Notes under the pieces: generated by a model
Seen by the model: only the letters and a program-made list of their open reading frames with translations
What the model was told of the DNA's origin: nothing
Database searches by the model: none
Shown here: in pieces, positions 27,498-36,304 of the stretch
Layout: each line of letters starts with the position of its first letter
Numbering within the stretch: the stretch's first letter is position 1
Translations under genes and position numbers: made by a program
Assembly: GCA_002772815.1 (NCBI GenBank)
Contig: PFDQ01000041.1
Coordinates: forward strand, 1 to 40,079
Length of the DNA: 40,079 nucleotides
Direction of reading: 5' to 3'
Origin: Candidatus Peregrinibacteria bacterium CG10_big_fil_rev_8_21_14_0_10_42_8
GTDB taxonomy: Bacteria; Patescibacteriota; Gracilibacteria; Peribacterales; Peribacteraceae

Positions 27498-30194
27498 CTA
27501 ACCGAGGCTCTCAAGCCTCTCAAGAACCTTTTGAAGCTTCTCTTTAGCAGTCGTAAGCTTCTCTCTTTCAAGAGCCACTACCTCTTCTGCTGCATTCTCT
27601 ACAAACTTCTCATTACCAAGCTTTGCGTTAATACCTTTGAGAAATCCTTCGAGCTTTGCCTTTTCTCCAGTAAGCTTTTCAATCTCTTTCTCTTTATCAA
27701 TAAGTCCATCAAGCGGCATGTGAATCTCAACGTCCTTCAAGAATACAGATGCTGCATTCTCAGGCTTCACTAGATCTGGATTTGTATTAATCGTTAAACT
27801 TTCTACTCTAGCAATACTCTTAATATGCGCATGTTGAACTTCAAGCAATTCACCATGAGACTTTGTAACCAAAATAATGTCTACCTTTGTAGCAGGTTCA
27901 ATTCCTTGGTCGCTACGCAGACTTCGAATCGAAGAAATAACATCAATCAATATCTGCAAATCATCCTGAGCATCTTGATCATTTAAACTTGCATCAACCT
28001 CAGGCCACGATTGTTTTATAAGCATTCCAGCATCTGTAGGCTTTATGCTATCCCACAACTCCTCTGTGACAAATGGACAGTAAGGATGAAGGAGTGTGAC
28101 AAGTGTACGAAGCACGTGAATAAGTACTGCAGGGTTTGCCTCGCCTTTGGAGAGTTCTAGGTACCAGTCACAGAAGAAATCCCATGTGAAGCTGTAGAGC
28201 CGCTCTCCTGTGTCACTGAGACGATACTCTGTAAGCCCATCCGTAACATCTATTATCAAATATTGAAGCGCACTCAGTAGTGCCTTGTCTGCAAGTGATA
28301 ATTCCTCATTCACATTAATAGCACTATGTGGATCAAACTTTGCGTCCTCGCACTGCATCAGCACAAAACGAGATGCATTCCACAGCTTATTTATGAAGTT
28401 TCTATACCCTGCGATTTTTTCCTCAAACAGCTTCTGGTCGTTTCCTGGGCTTTGTCCAACAATCATCGACATACGAAGAGCATCTGCACCGTACGTTGGG
28501 ATAATATCCAATGGGTCGATCATTGTTTCTGGCTTACTTTTACTCATTTTTTGACCATCACGTGCGCGAACCATTCCATGGAGGTACACCTTCTCAAAAG
28601 GAATCTCTCCTGTTGCGTATGTTGTCATGAGGATCATACGTGCAACCCAAAAGAAGATGATATCATACCCTGTTTCCATCACCTGTGTCGGGTGGAACTT
28701 CTGGAAGTCTGGGCTCTTCTCCAAGATTTCTTTAAGGGTCAGTGAATAATCTTCTGTAAGACGCGGGTCTACAAGCGTACTCCACGTCCAGAGTGCAGAA
28801 CTAAACCATGTATCGAGAGTATCTGGATCTTGTTCCCAACCCTCTCCTTCAGGCGGACGAACTCCAGCAAATTCTTCAGCTCCTTTGTACCAAATAGGGA
28901 TACGGTGTCCCCACCAGATCTGACGAGAGATACACCAGTCTCGAAGGTTATCAACCCAGCTGAAATATGTCTTTTCAAAGCGCTCTGGAATGATTTCAAT
29001 TTTTCCGCTACGAACAACCTCTTGCATTACCTGTTTCAAGCTCATCTTTTTTTGTTTTTCACCCTCCGTAGCCTTGGCGTAGGGGGGCCAGTTCACTGCT
29101 TCTTTATTAACGTTTATAAACCATTGAAGCTTGATCTGTGGCTCTATCATTCCTCCTCCACGACTATTAAGAGCAACTGAGTGCATGTACTGCTCATCTG
29201 TTTTGACGAGTAAACCTTTCTTATCGAGCTTCTCGACAATTTTTGCACGAGCATCCGCAATCTTCATTCCCTCAAACTCCCCTGCAATAGGAAGAAGTTT
29301 TCCATCGAAGTCTATGACCTGTTCTTTATCAAGTCCATGACGCTCTGCGATCTCGAAGTCGACTGTGCTATGCCATGGCGTAATAGTCATCACTCCTGTA
29401 CCCATTTCTGGATCAGCTGCCTCATCCTTAATAATCATTGCAGTAATTGGCCCATTGATCCACTCACAATCAAACGTATCGCCATGCTTGTACTGAGCGT
29501 AACGCTCATCATCCGGGTGCATAACAACGTACTTATCACCAAACTTTGTCTCTGGGCGTACTGTTCCAATTTCAAACGGGCCATACTGGAATGTATAGAA
29601 TGGATCTGTCTGATCTTTATGATCAACTTCATCATCAGACACATTCGTTTGAAGTTTCGGGTCCCAGTTCACGGTTCTATGCCCTCTATAAATAAGGTCA
29701 TCGGCAAACATCTTACAAAAGACTTCGTTCACACAACGGTTTAATGCCGAGTCCATTGTATAACGTTCGCGACTCCAGTCGCAGCTACTTCCCATCTTAC
29801 GGATTTGTCCTCGAATAGTATCTTGGCTTCCTGCGACAAATTCCTTGATAGCATCGACAAGTTTTTCTCGACCCATTTCTTCTCGCGGATCCTTCATCCC
29901 TTCTTTCTGAAGATTCTTAATGACCACATTTTCCGTTGCAATCGCTGCATGGTCTGTCCCTGGTACCCACAACGCTTCTTTTCCTTGCATACGTGCATAC
30001 CGAATAAAGATATCTTCAAGTGCAAGCATCACTGCGTGTCCAAGGTGAAGCTGCCCCGTTGCATTTGGCGGCGGCATACTAATGGTGAATGGTTCTTTAT
30101 CTGACGTGACATCTGCAATAAATGCACCGCTTTCTTCCCACATCTTGTAAATGCGGTCTTCTGTTCCCTGTGGATCGTAGGCTTTATCGAGCAT
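27498..30194 (-). CDS. valS: Valyl-tRNA synthetase
   Basis: PPPNATGQLHLGHA, WVPGTDHAAIATE, DWCISRQIWWGHRIPIWY, KMSKSKPETMIDPLDII. Confidence 0.96.
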   Translation of the reverse strand: MLDKAYDPQGTEDRIYKMWEESGAFIADVTSDKEPFTISMPPPNATGQLHLGHAVMLALEDIFIRYARMQGKEALWVPGTDHAAIATENVVIKNLQKEGMKDPREEMGREKLVDAIKEFVAGSQDTIRGQIRKMGSSCDWSRERYTMDSALNRCVNEVFCKMFADDLIYRGHRTVNWDPKLQTNVSDDEVDHKDQTDPFYTFQYGPFEIGTVRPETKFGDKYVVMHPDDERYAQYKHGDTFDCEWINGPITAMIIKDEAADPEMGTGVMTITPWHSTVDFEIAERHGLDKEQVIDFDGKLLPIAGEFEGMKIADARAKIVEKLDKKGLLVKTDEQYMHSVALNSRGGGMIEPQIKLQWFINVNKEAVNWPPYAKATEGEKQKKMSLKQVMQEVVRSGKIEIIPERFEKTYFSWVDNLRDWCISRQIWWGHRIPIWYKGAEEFAGVRPPEGEGWEQDPDTLDTWFSSALWTWSTLVDPRLTEDYSLTLKEILEKSPDFQKFHPTQVMETGYDIIFFWVARMILMTTYATGEIPFEKVYLHGMVRARDGQKMSKSKPETMIDPLDIIPTYGADALRMSMIVGQSPGNDQKLFEEKIAGYRNFINKLWNASRFVLMQCEDAKFDPHSAINVNEELSLADKALLSALQYLIIDVTDGLTEYRLSDTGERLYSFTWDFFCDWYLELSKGEANPAVLIHVLRTLVTLLHPYCPFVTEELWDSIKPTDAGMLIKQSWPEVDASLNDQDAQDDLQILIDVISSIRSLRSDQGIEPATKVDIILVTKSHGELLEVQHAHIKSIARVESLTINTNPDLVKPENAASVFLKDVEIHMPLDGLIDKEKEIEKLTGEKAKLEGFLKGINAKLGNEKFVENAAEEVVALEREKLTTAKEKLQKVLERLESLG
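29060..29088 (-). repeat. Short repeat-like insertion in frame in valS (PPYAKATEGE)
   Basis: Minus strand CCCCCCTACGCCAAGGCTACGGAGGGTG, encoding PPYAKATEGE in a position where ValRS normally continues without it. Confidence 0.5.
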
Positions 30195-30219
30195 TCTAAA
30201 TAGATTGTAGCGTAGCGTT

Positions 30220-30253
30220 GCAAATTATGAATGTTGAATTTTGAATTAATTGC
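30220..30253. repeat. AT-rich inverted-end intergenic repeat
   Basis: GCAAATTATGAATGTTGAATTTTGAATTAATTGC: GCAA/TTGC ends and repeated GAATTTTGAA/GAATGTTGAA units. Confidence 0.4.
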
Positions 30254-30308
30254 ATCAAATATATGAAGTACCCATTCGACTCGTCCGCAATGGCAGACTC
30301 TCTCAGGG

Positions 30309-30351
30309 TTATTTGTACTTCGACTCATTCCATTCGCTCTCGTACAAATAA
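30309..30351. repeat. 10-bp perfect inverted repeat (intergenic element)
   Basis: TTATTTGTAC-ttcgactcattccattcgctctc-GTACAAATAA. Confidence 0.75.
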
Positions 30352-30377
30352 AAAAACCGCCGGTAGAAGGCGGTTTC
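30351..30377 (-). terminator. Intrinsic terminator, minus strand, downstream of the 95-aa ORF
   Basis: Minus strand AAACCGCC-ttctacc-GGCGGTTTTTTT. Confidence 0.7.
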
Positions 30378-30507
30378 AAATGGTGTAAAGAGCGAATAGC
30401 TTTCGTAAAAAAGCCGCCAAAGATTACCGATAGGAGTATTCCATTGCAAGTAATTTATAGTACAAATGAGGCAGGGAGTCCGAAGACTCCCCGCCGACCT
30501 TCACAAG

Positions 30508-30795
30508 TCACTCGAATGTCCGGTCGCCGTAAGGGCGACTGTATTTGATGTCAGACTTTTCGGAGATAAACTCAAGAAAAGTTTGAAGATGTTTGCGATT
30601 TACAAATCGCAAAACCACTTCCTGAGCAGTATCAAACGTGTCAGGATCAATTGCTTCTCTGATGCTATTACGCACCATGTGAATGTACAGCCAGTTATAG
30701 GCCAAATCATTCATCAGTCGAAACACGTGATCCGACAAGTCAGTACGCACTTCAACAGCAGTCGCCATGGAAGAATCCATTCTCTCAGTCCTCAA
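30508..30795 (-). CDS. Hypothetical 95-aa protein
   Basis: ORF MRTERMDSSMATAVEVRTDLSDHVFRLMNDLAYNWLYIHMVRNSIREAIDPDTFDTAQEVVLRFVNRKHLQTFLEFISEK..., followed by a hairpin (GGGAGTC-TTCG-GACTCCC) and a terminator. Confidence 0.65.
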   Translation of the reverse strand: MRTERMDSSMATAVEVRTDLSDHVFRLMNDLAYNWLYIHMVRNSIREAIDPDTFDTAQEVVLRFVNRKHLQTFLEFISEKSDIKYSRPYGDRTFE

Positions 30796-30915
30796 AAAAA
30801 GTGTGAAAGGTCAATCTGCACTACACAACATAGTGAGATATTATTACTATAACATCTACTCATGATAAAGCAATATCTACCTTGCCATTTACTATCAGAG
30901 GTATACAATCGAGAT

Positions 30916-31287
30916 ATGAAAGAAGCACGCCTTATTCACTATACAAGCCACATGGACAGGTTTATTGGCACAGCAAGAGATTACGACTACAAGGATCCTT
31001 TGCAAGCCATGGCAGGTGCAACACACGTTGTCACCTCTGGTTTTGGATTAGATCCAGCCATCCGCCAAGGGCTTGGTACTATCGATGGATCTGCAAAAGA
31101 AGGCGTAAAGCCATATAATGGACTCTTTGGCATGTATGGAAAAACAACAGAAAACACAGTAGGAACTGTTGGAAATCTACTCAGATTGCGATTTGGAGCA
31201 GCTATTGGTGGTCTTATCAATATCCCAGGAGATGCCATATCTGATACCGCAGATCTCTTAGCAGGAGTGCGTCATAACCAAAATTAA
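30916..31287 (+). CDS. Hypothetical protein
   Basis: ORF; likely start MKEARLIHYTSHMDRFIGTARDYD at 30916; coherent composition, no recognised domain. Confidence 0.55.
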   Translation: MKEARLIHYTSHMDRFIGTARDYDYKDPLQAMAGATHVVTSGFGLDPAIRQGLGTIDGSAKEGVKPYNGLFGMYGKTTENTVGTVGNLLRLRFGAAIGGLINIPGDAISDTADLLAGVRHNQN

Positions 31288-31304
31288 GACTAAATACGCC
31301 TATA

Positions 31305-31333
31305 TTGCTAAAATACTCATTTTGTAGTATAAT
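31305..31333 (+). promoter_or_regulatory. Sigma70-type promoter TTGCTA-17-TATAAT
   Basis: Read directly; the track's TTG start at 31305 is actually the -35 box. Confidence 0.7.
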
Positions 31334-31343
31334 AACTACACAA

Positions 31344-32216
31344 ATGAGTCTCATGAAAAACAAACAATCACACAGCTCAAACCTTGCGTTTGCCTTCATC
31401 GAATGGCTAACGGGGCTGTCGTATACAACACTCTTTACCATCTGGATGATTATGGCCCTCGGTTTTGGTGCTGCATACTTTGGTATGAGCTATGTAGGGG
31501 AAAGCTCCCACTCACCGACCGATCTTGCAGAGATTGCAGATCCGCTCTATAGGTTTGCCAATGCAATGTACTACAGCATTATTACAGCAACCTCTACAGG
31601 ATATGGTGACATTACCCCTCAAGGATTTTCAAAGTTGCTGGCAGCTGTGCAGAGCATCTCTGCCCTTTTGGTATTTGCGATCTTCGTAACAAAGCTTGTA
31701 TCACACCAGCAAGAACTTACCCTAACAGAAGTCCACAGGCTTACATTTGAAGATGTTTTTCATAACACACGTGAAGGTTTTTACATCTGTCGAAAAGACT
31801 TCGACCATGCTATTGCCCATGCAGAAAAACACGAAAATCTTGATATCGAACATTGGGAAAACATCGTCATTGCATACAGGCACTTACAAACTCTGTTTGA
31901 AGAAATACCAGACTTCTACGAAAACGATACTCACCGATACACGATCGATGTGAAACGTGAGCAGCTACTTGTCGAAAGTGCCCACCGAACACTCCACCGT
32001 ATTAATGTGATGCTCGATACATTTAGTACACACAACATCGACTGGGCAAACCACGAGCGAAGCATGAAAGAGCTACAAGAACTTGTCGATGTCATTACAG
32101 TTGTTACACCTCTTTGGGAAAAGCGAAGTCCCTACGATAATACACTTGAGTCATTTGCAGACATTCTACAAATGAAAGATCGTATGCACTTGAAGATTAT
32201 ACAAGCCATAGATTAA
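31344..32216 (+). CDS. Two-TM potassium channel family protein
   Basis: Pore/selectivity filter YYSIITATSTGYGDITPQGF between two TMs; start MSLMKNKQ at 31344 preferred. Confidence 0.88.
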   Translation: MSLMKNKQSHSSNLAFAFIEWLTGLSYTTLFTIWMIMALGFGAAYFGMSYVGESSHSPTDLAEIADPLYRFANAMYYSIITATSTGYGDITPQGFSKLLAAVQSISALLVFAIFVTKLVSHQQELTLTEVHRLTFEDVFHNTREGFYICRKDFDHAIAHAEKHENLDIEHWENIVIAYRHLQTLFEEIPDFYENDTHRYTIDVKREQLLVESAHRTLHRINVMLDTFSTHNIDWANHERSMKELQELVDVITVVTPLWEKRSPYDNTLESFADILQMKDRMHLKIIQAID

Positions 32217-32289
32217 ATTTCAAAAAAATACATATTTCGTAGAGACGTCACGCCGTGACGTCTCTACATGAAATGGTTTTTTGAAATTT
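32215..32289. repeat. ~75-bp near-perfect palindrome between convergent genes, likely bidirectional terminator
   Basis: Core GTAGAGACGTCACG-C-CGTGACGTCTCTAC (14-bp perfect arms, 32239-32267) inside outer arms AAATTTCAAAAAA/TTTTTTGAAATTT. Confidence 0.85.
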
Positions 32290-34522
32290 ATCGTCGTGGA
32301 GGCCCTCTTCGGTCACCTCCACTTCGTGGTGGACGAGGCCGGTCTGGTGCCATACCTTCTGGACGAGGAGTTGTCTGCTTGATAGAAAGACGAGTCTTTC
32401 CATCTGCTGCATTGTACTCAACACACTTTGCTTTTACCTCGTCTCCGACATTAACAATATCTTCAACGTGTTCGGTACGCTTCCACTGAAGTTCAGAGAT
32501 ATGAATCATACCGTCTTTACCCCCAAGGAACTCAGCGATTGCTCCAATACCATCGATAATACGAACGATCTTACAATCGTAAATTGTATCAACGACTGGC
32601 TTTGCAACAATGTTTTGAATTCGTGCAGATGCACCCGCCATAGACTCACCATCTGGAGCAGTAACGAATACTAGTCCACTATCATCGATATCAATATCAA
32701 CACCGAATTCTTTCGTGATTCCCTGGATAGTTTCTCCGCCCTTACCAATAACCAAACGAATATCATCTGGGTTAATGTTAATTGTTTCGATACGTGGAGC
32801 GTACTTGCTAAGCTCTTTTCGTACTTCAGGAATAGCTGAAAGCATTTCCTTGAGGATAGCTGCACGTCCAATTCTTGCCTTTTCAAGAGCTTCCTTAAAC
32901 ACATCGTCTGGAAGACCCTTTACTTTGATATCCATTTGAATAGCAGTAACACCTACTGATGTACCTGTAACCTTAAAGTCCATGTCGCCTCCGAAGTCTT
33001 CTTCATCTTGAAGGTCTGAAAGAACAACGAACTTTCCTGAAGGCTCAGACATTAGTCCCATCGCAATACCAGATACTGGAGAGCTAATCGGTACACCTGC
33101 AGCCATAAGGGCAAGTGTAGAACCACATGTAGCCGCCATAGAAGACGATCCATTACTTTCCAAAATTTCTGTCACTGTACGGATGGTGTATGGGAATACT
33201 TCCTCACTTGGAAGAACTGGTTCAAGAGCCTTTTGTGCCAAGTAACCATGTCCAATTTCACGGTTTCCAGTGAAGAGACGGTTTGATGTTTCTCCAACAG
33301 AGAATGGTGGGAAGTTGTAGTGATGGAAGTATCGGTCTTCCTTTTCACCCATCATTCCTTCTGTCATAAGCTTGTCCCCAGGTGAACCAAGAGTACATGT
33401 TGTAAGCCCTTGTGTTTCACCTCTCTGGAAAAGAGCTGAACCATGAACGCGTGCTGGGAGAATATCGACCATACATCCAACTGGACGAATCTCGTCTGGA
33501 GTACGTCCGCTCATGCGCTTTCCTTCTTCAAGAACCAAACGACGAACCTCACCTGTAACAACTTTGTTCATCAAATCTGATGCATTAGCGTAAAGCTCTG
33601 CAAGTTCTTCGTTGTCATCTGCTGGTCCGTATTTCTCTTCAAGAACAGCTGCAGCGTTATCTGCTAGTTCACCAAAGAACGCACGACGTGCAAGCTTATC
33701 TATAGGAGTAAGGATTGCCTTATTGATCTCTGCGAGTGCACTAGTCTTTAGTACTTCGAGAGCTTCTGGGTGCTCGAATACAGCAGGAGCTTCCCACTTT
33801 TCAGAACCAATTTCTTTCTGAATCTTTGCAAACTCAGTAGCAATCTTCTGGGCTGCTGCCTGACCAAACTGGATAGCCTCAAGCATCTTTGCTTCAGGAA
33901 CCTGATTCGCTTCTGCATCGATCATAATCACACGATCCTGTGTCGCAGTAACAATCATGTCCAATTCACATTTCTTTCGGTCTTCATGGCTTGGGTTTAG
34001 TACCAACTCTCCATCGAGAAGGCCAACACGTACTGTTCCAACAGGAGAATCTGAAGGACAATCTGAAAGTGCAACAGCTAAGCTCGCTGCATTTGCAGAA
34101 ACGATATCGTGCTCTGCAATGAAGTCGTAACTAAGCACTGTACAGAAAACTTGGATATCGTTATGAACCGTCTTTGGGAACATTGGACGAAGTCCGCGGT
34201 CGATAACACGAGCAGTAAGCACGAAGCTATCTGCAGGGCGGCCTTCACGCTTACGGAAACGACTACCTGCTACTTTACCAGCAGCGTAAAACTTCTCTTG
34301 GTATACAACCTGAAGAGGAAGAAACCCAACACCTGGGCGAGCTGTACGGCTTGTTGTGCAGTTAGCCATACATACAGTGTCGCCCAACTGGCCAACAACT
34401 GTAGCGTTTGCTTGCTGAGCAAGCATACCCGTCTTAAAGACGAATTTTTGACCGCCAACATCGACGGTATATTCCTTATTAGGAGCAATAGCACTATTGC
34501 CCTTTTTACCTAAACCTAACAT
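32288..34522 (-). CDS. pnp: Polyribonucleotide nucleotidyltransferase
   Basis: RNase PH repeats, KH domain (IETININPDDIRLVIGKGGETIQGITKEFG), S1 domain (GMIHISELQWKRTEHVEDIVNVGDEVKAKCVE). Confidence 0.96.
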   Translation of the reverse strand: MLGLGKKGNSAIAPNKEYTVDVGGQKFVFKTGMLAQQANATVVGQLGDTVCMANCTTSRTARPGVGFLPLQVVYQEKFYAAGKVAGSRFRKREGRPADSFVLTARVIDRGLRPMFPKTVHNDIQVFCTVLSYDFIAEHDIVSANAASLAVALSDCPSDSPVGTVRVGLLDGELVLNPSHEDRKKCELDMIVTATQDRVIMIDAEANQVPEAKMLEAIQFGQAAAQKIATEFAKIQKEIGSEKWEAPAVFEHPEALEVLKTSALAEINKAILTPIDKLARRAFFGELADNAAAVLEEKYGPADDNEELAELYANASDLMNKVVTGEVRRLVLEEGKRMSGRTPDEIRPVGCMVDILPARVHGSALFQRGETQGLTTCTLGSPGDKLMTEGMMGEKEDRYFHHYNFPPFSVGETSNRLFTGNREIGHGYLAQKALEPVLPSEEVFPYTIRTVTEILESNGSSSMAATCGSTLALMAAGVPISSPVSGIAMGLMSEPSGKFVVLSDLQDEEDFGGDMDFKVTGTSVGVTAIQMDIKVKGLPDDVFKEALEKARIGRAAILKEMLSAIPEVRKELSKYAPRIETININPDDIRLVIGKGGETIQGITKEFGVDIDIDDSGLVFVTAPDGESMAGASARIQNIVAKPVVDTIYDCKIVRIIDGIGAIAEFLGGKDGMIHISELQWKRTEHVEDIVNVGDEVKAKCVEYNAADGKTRLSIKQTTPRPEGMAPDRPRPPRSGGDRRGPPRR

Positions 34523-34699
34523 AGTAATTAAGAGAAAAAGATAGAATTATCTCTTTCCTCCAACGCTTTTCTATTACTGATTTGGATTCACATACGAAAC
34601 CTCAAGACATTAAGAATTCATACGTAAACCCAGCAAAGCAAAGCGGCGACGGAAGGAAAGATCTGGGAGTAGTATACCCTTATTCTTAGAGATACAAAC

Positions 34700-34969
34700 C
34701 TATTTCTTGAGCTTGTTTGCTTCAAGAACTTCCTGATAATCCTTAGGAAGGTTCATCTTTAGGTAATTAAGAAGCTTTCGACGACGTGCAACTTTACCGA
34801 GAAGACCTTTACGAGCAGAGAAATCACCCTTGTGCTCCTGAAGGTGTGTTGTCAGAAGTGTAATTTCCTTTGAAAGGATAGCGATTTGAACATTTGGAGA
34901 ACCAGTATCTTTCTTGTGAGTCTGGTGCTTCGTGATGAGTTTCTTCTTAGAAGATCGGGCGATAGACAT
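34700..34969 (-). CDS. rpsO: 30S ribosomal protein S15
   Basis: MSIARSSKKKLITKHQTHKKDTGSPNVQIAILSKEITLLTTHLQEHKGDFSARKGLLGKVARRRKLLNYLK; start at 34969 (track start 35194 is too long). Confidence 0.95.
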   Translation of the reverse strand: MSIARSSKKKLITKHQTHKKDTGSPNVQIAILSKEITLLTTHLQEHKGDFSARKGLLGKVARRRKLLNYLKMNLPKDYQEVLEANKLKK

Positions 34970-35050
34970 AGGAGTAATATTGTTACAAACAAAAGAGGTT
35001 TGAGCCGCGCCAGCTAGGGCAAGAGCGCCAAAGCGAGCGAGAACAGAGTT

Positions 35051-35078
35051 ATTATAAGAAAAACACGATTTAGTGCAA
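35051..35078 (-). promoter_or_regulatory. rpsO promoter TTGCAC-16-TATAAT (minus strand)
   Basis: Plus-strand ATTATA 35051-35056 and GTGCAA 35073-35078. Confidence 0.6.
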
Positions 35079-35100
35079 GAAAATGGATCATATTTACAGG

Positions 35101-35128
35101 TGGACAGGCGTTCACCGCATGATACAAT
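35101..35128 (+). promoter_or_regulatory. Promoter TGGACA-16-TACAAT for the RmuC-like gene
   Basis: Read directly; the -10 ends 10 nt before the ATG at 35139. Confidence 0.45.
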
Positions 35129-35138
35129 GCCCCTTACT

Positions 35139-36293
35139 ATGATAGAAACACTTCTCGCACTCACACTAATCGGAATTTGCTTTATCGGCTTCATGCAATG
35201 GAAATCTCAAACTGATGGAGATCCTCGCTTGAAAGCAGAAGTTGAACGAAAAAACCAAGAGATTGGCGAGCTAAAGAACCAACTCATTGAATCAAAATCA
35301 GAAAAAGATAAGCTTTCAGGCCAAGGAAAAGAACTTTATGACAGATATAAAAGCTTAGAATCAGACCTCAAAGTCGTCATGAAAGAACGAGACTCCTCTA
35401 CTGCGCGAAATACGAAATACGAAACGCAAGAAGAGCAAAAGCAAATGAAGCACGAAGAAATGGTGTCAAAACTTGAAGAAGCAAAAGTAACCCTCGAAGA
35501 CGAACGCATGCGTATTCGCAGAGAAGATGAAGAACGTCAACAAAAAGCACTTGAAGAACGAGACCGCATGTGGGCAGAGCATGAGATTACGGTAAACGCT
35601 CTCCTTGGAGACCTCGTGAAGAAGCCTCAGTACAGCTTCACAGGATACGACAATACCAACCTTCCAGAAGGTTTTGATGGAAGTCTAAAGCCAGACTTTA
35701 TGATTGGATTCCTTGAACAATATGTCATCTTCGACTCAAAAGTATCGAAGTCACAAGATCTTCAAAATTACATTTCAGATGCAGTGAAGAAAACTGCAAA
35801 AAAAGTAAAAGGAAATGATGCAATCTACTCCACTATCTTCCTTGTTGTGCCAACAGATGCTGTCGCCACATTAAAGAAGCTCTCATTCTACGAAGAAGGT
35901 TTCACATTCTACGTTGTCTCTCCAGAAAGCTTGGAACCGATTCTTGCTTCTCTAAAGAGAATCGAGACATACGAATTTGCACAAGAGATGGACCCTCAGG
36001 AACGAGAAAACATTATTGATATGATCGCTCAATTTGATTTCCATATCTCTACCAGAAACGCAGTAGACTTCCACTTGCTAGAGCATGGTATCGAAACTCT
36101 CAACAAACTACGGTCAACAAATTCTGAATTTACAAAAGAAGTAATGATCAAAAGACAAAAGATTCGAAACGTGAACCTCAACACTGCAGATGTAAAACAA
36201 ATGACATCTGATCCTGAAGTTGTTCATCAAAAACTTATTGAGCTTACAAATCCGAAAGCAAAGTTAGCTGCGCAGGACAGAAAAATTGGATAA
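35139..36293 (+). CDS. rmuC: RmuC-family protein (DNA recombination), divergent
   Basis: N-terminal TM, long coiled coil, then a nuclease-like C-terminal domain (LKPDFMIGFLEQYVIFDSKVSKSQDLQNYISDAVKKTAKKV...FLVVPTDAVATL...FTFYVVSPESLEPILASLKRIE). Confidence 0.75.
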   Translation: MIETLLALTLIGICFIGFMQWKSQTDGDPRLKAEVERKNQEIGELKNQLIESKSEKDKLSGQGKELYDRYKSLESDLKVVMKERDSSTARNTKYETQEEQKQMKHEEMVSKLEEAKVTLEDERMRIRREDEERQQKALEERDRMWAEHEITVNALLGDLVKKPQYSFTGYDNTNLPEGFDGSLKPDFMIGFLEQYVIFDSKVSKSQDLQNYISDAVKKTAKKVKGNDAIYSTIFLVVPTDAVATLKKLSFYEEGFTFYVVSPESLEPILASLKRIETYEFAQEMDPQERENIIDMIAQFDFHISTRNAVDFHLLEHGIETLNKLRSTNSEFTKEVMIKRQKIRNVNLNTADVKQMTSDPEVVHQKLIELTNPKAKLAAQDRKIG

Positions 36294-36304
36294 GATAGCT
36301 CCCC

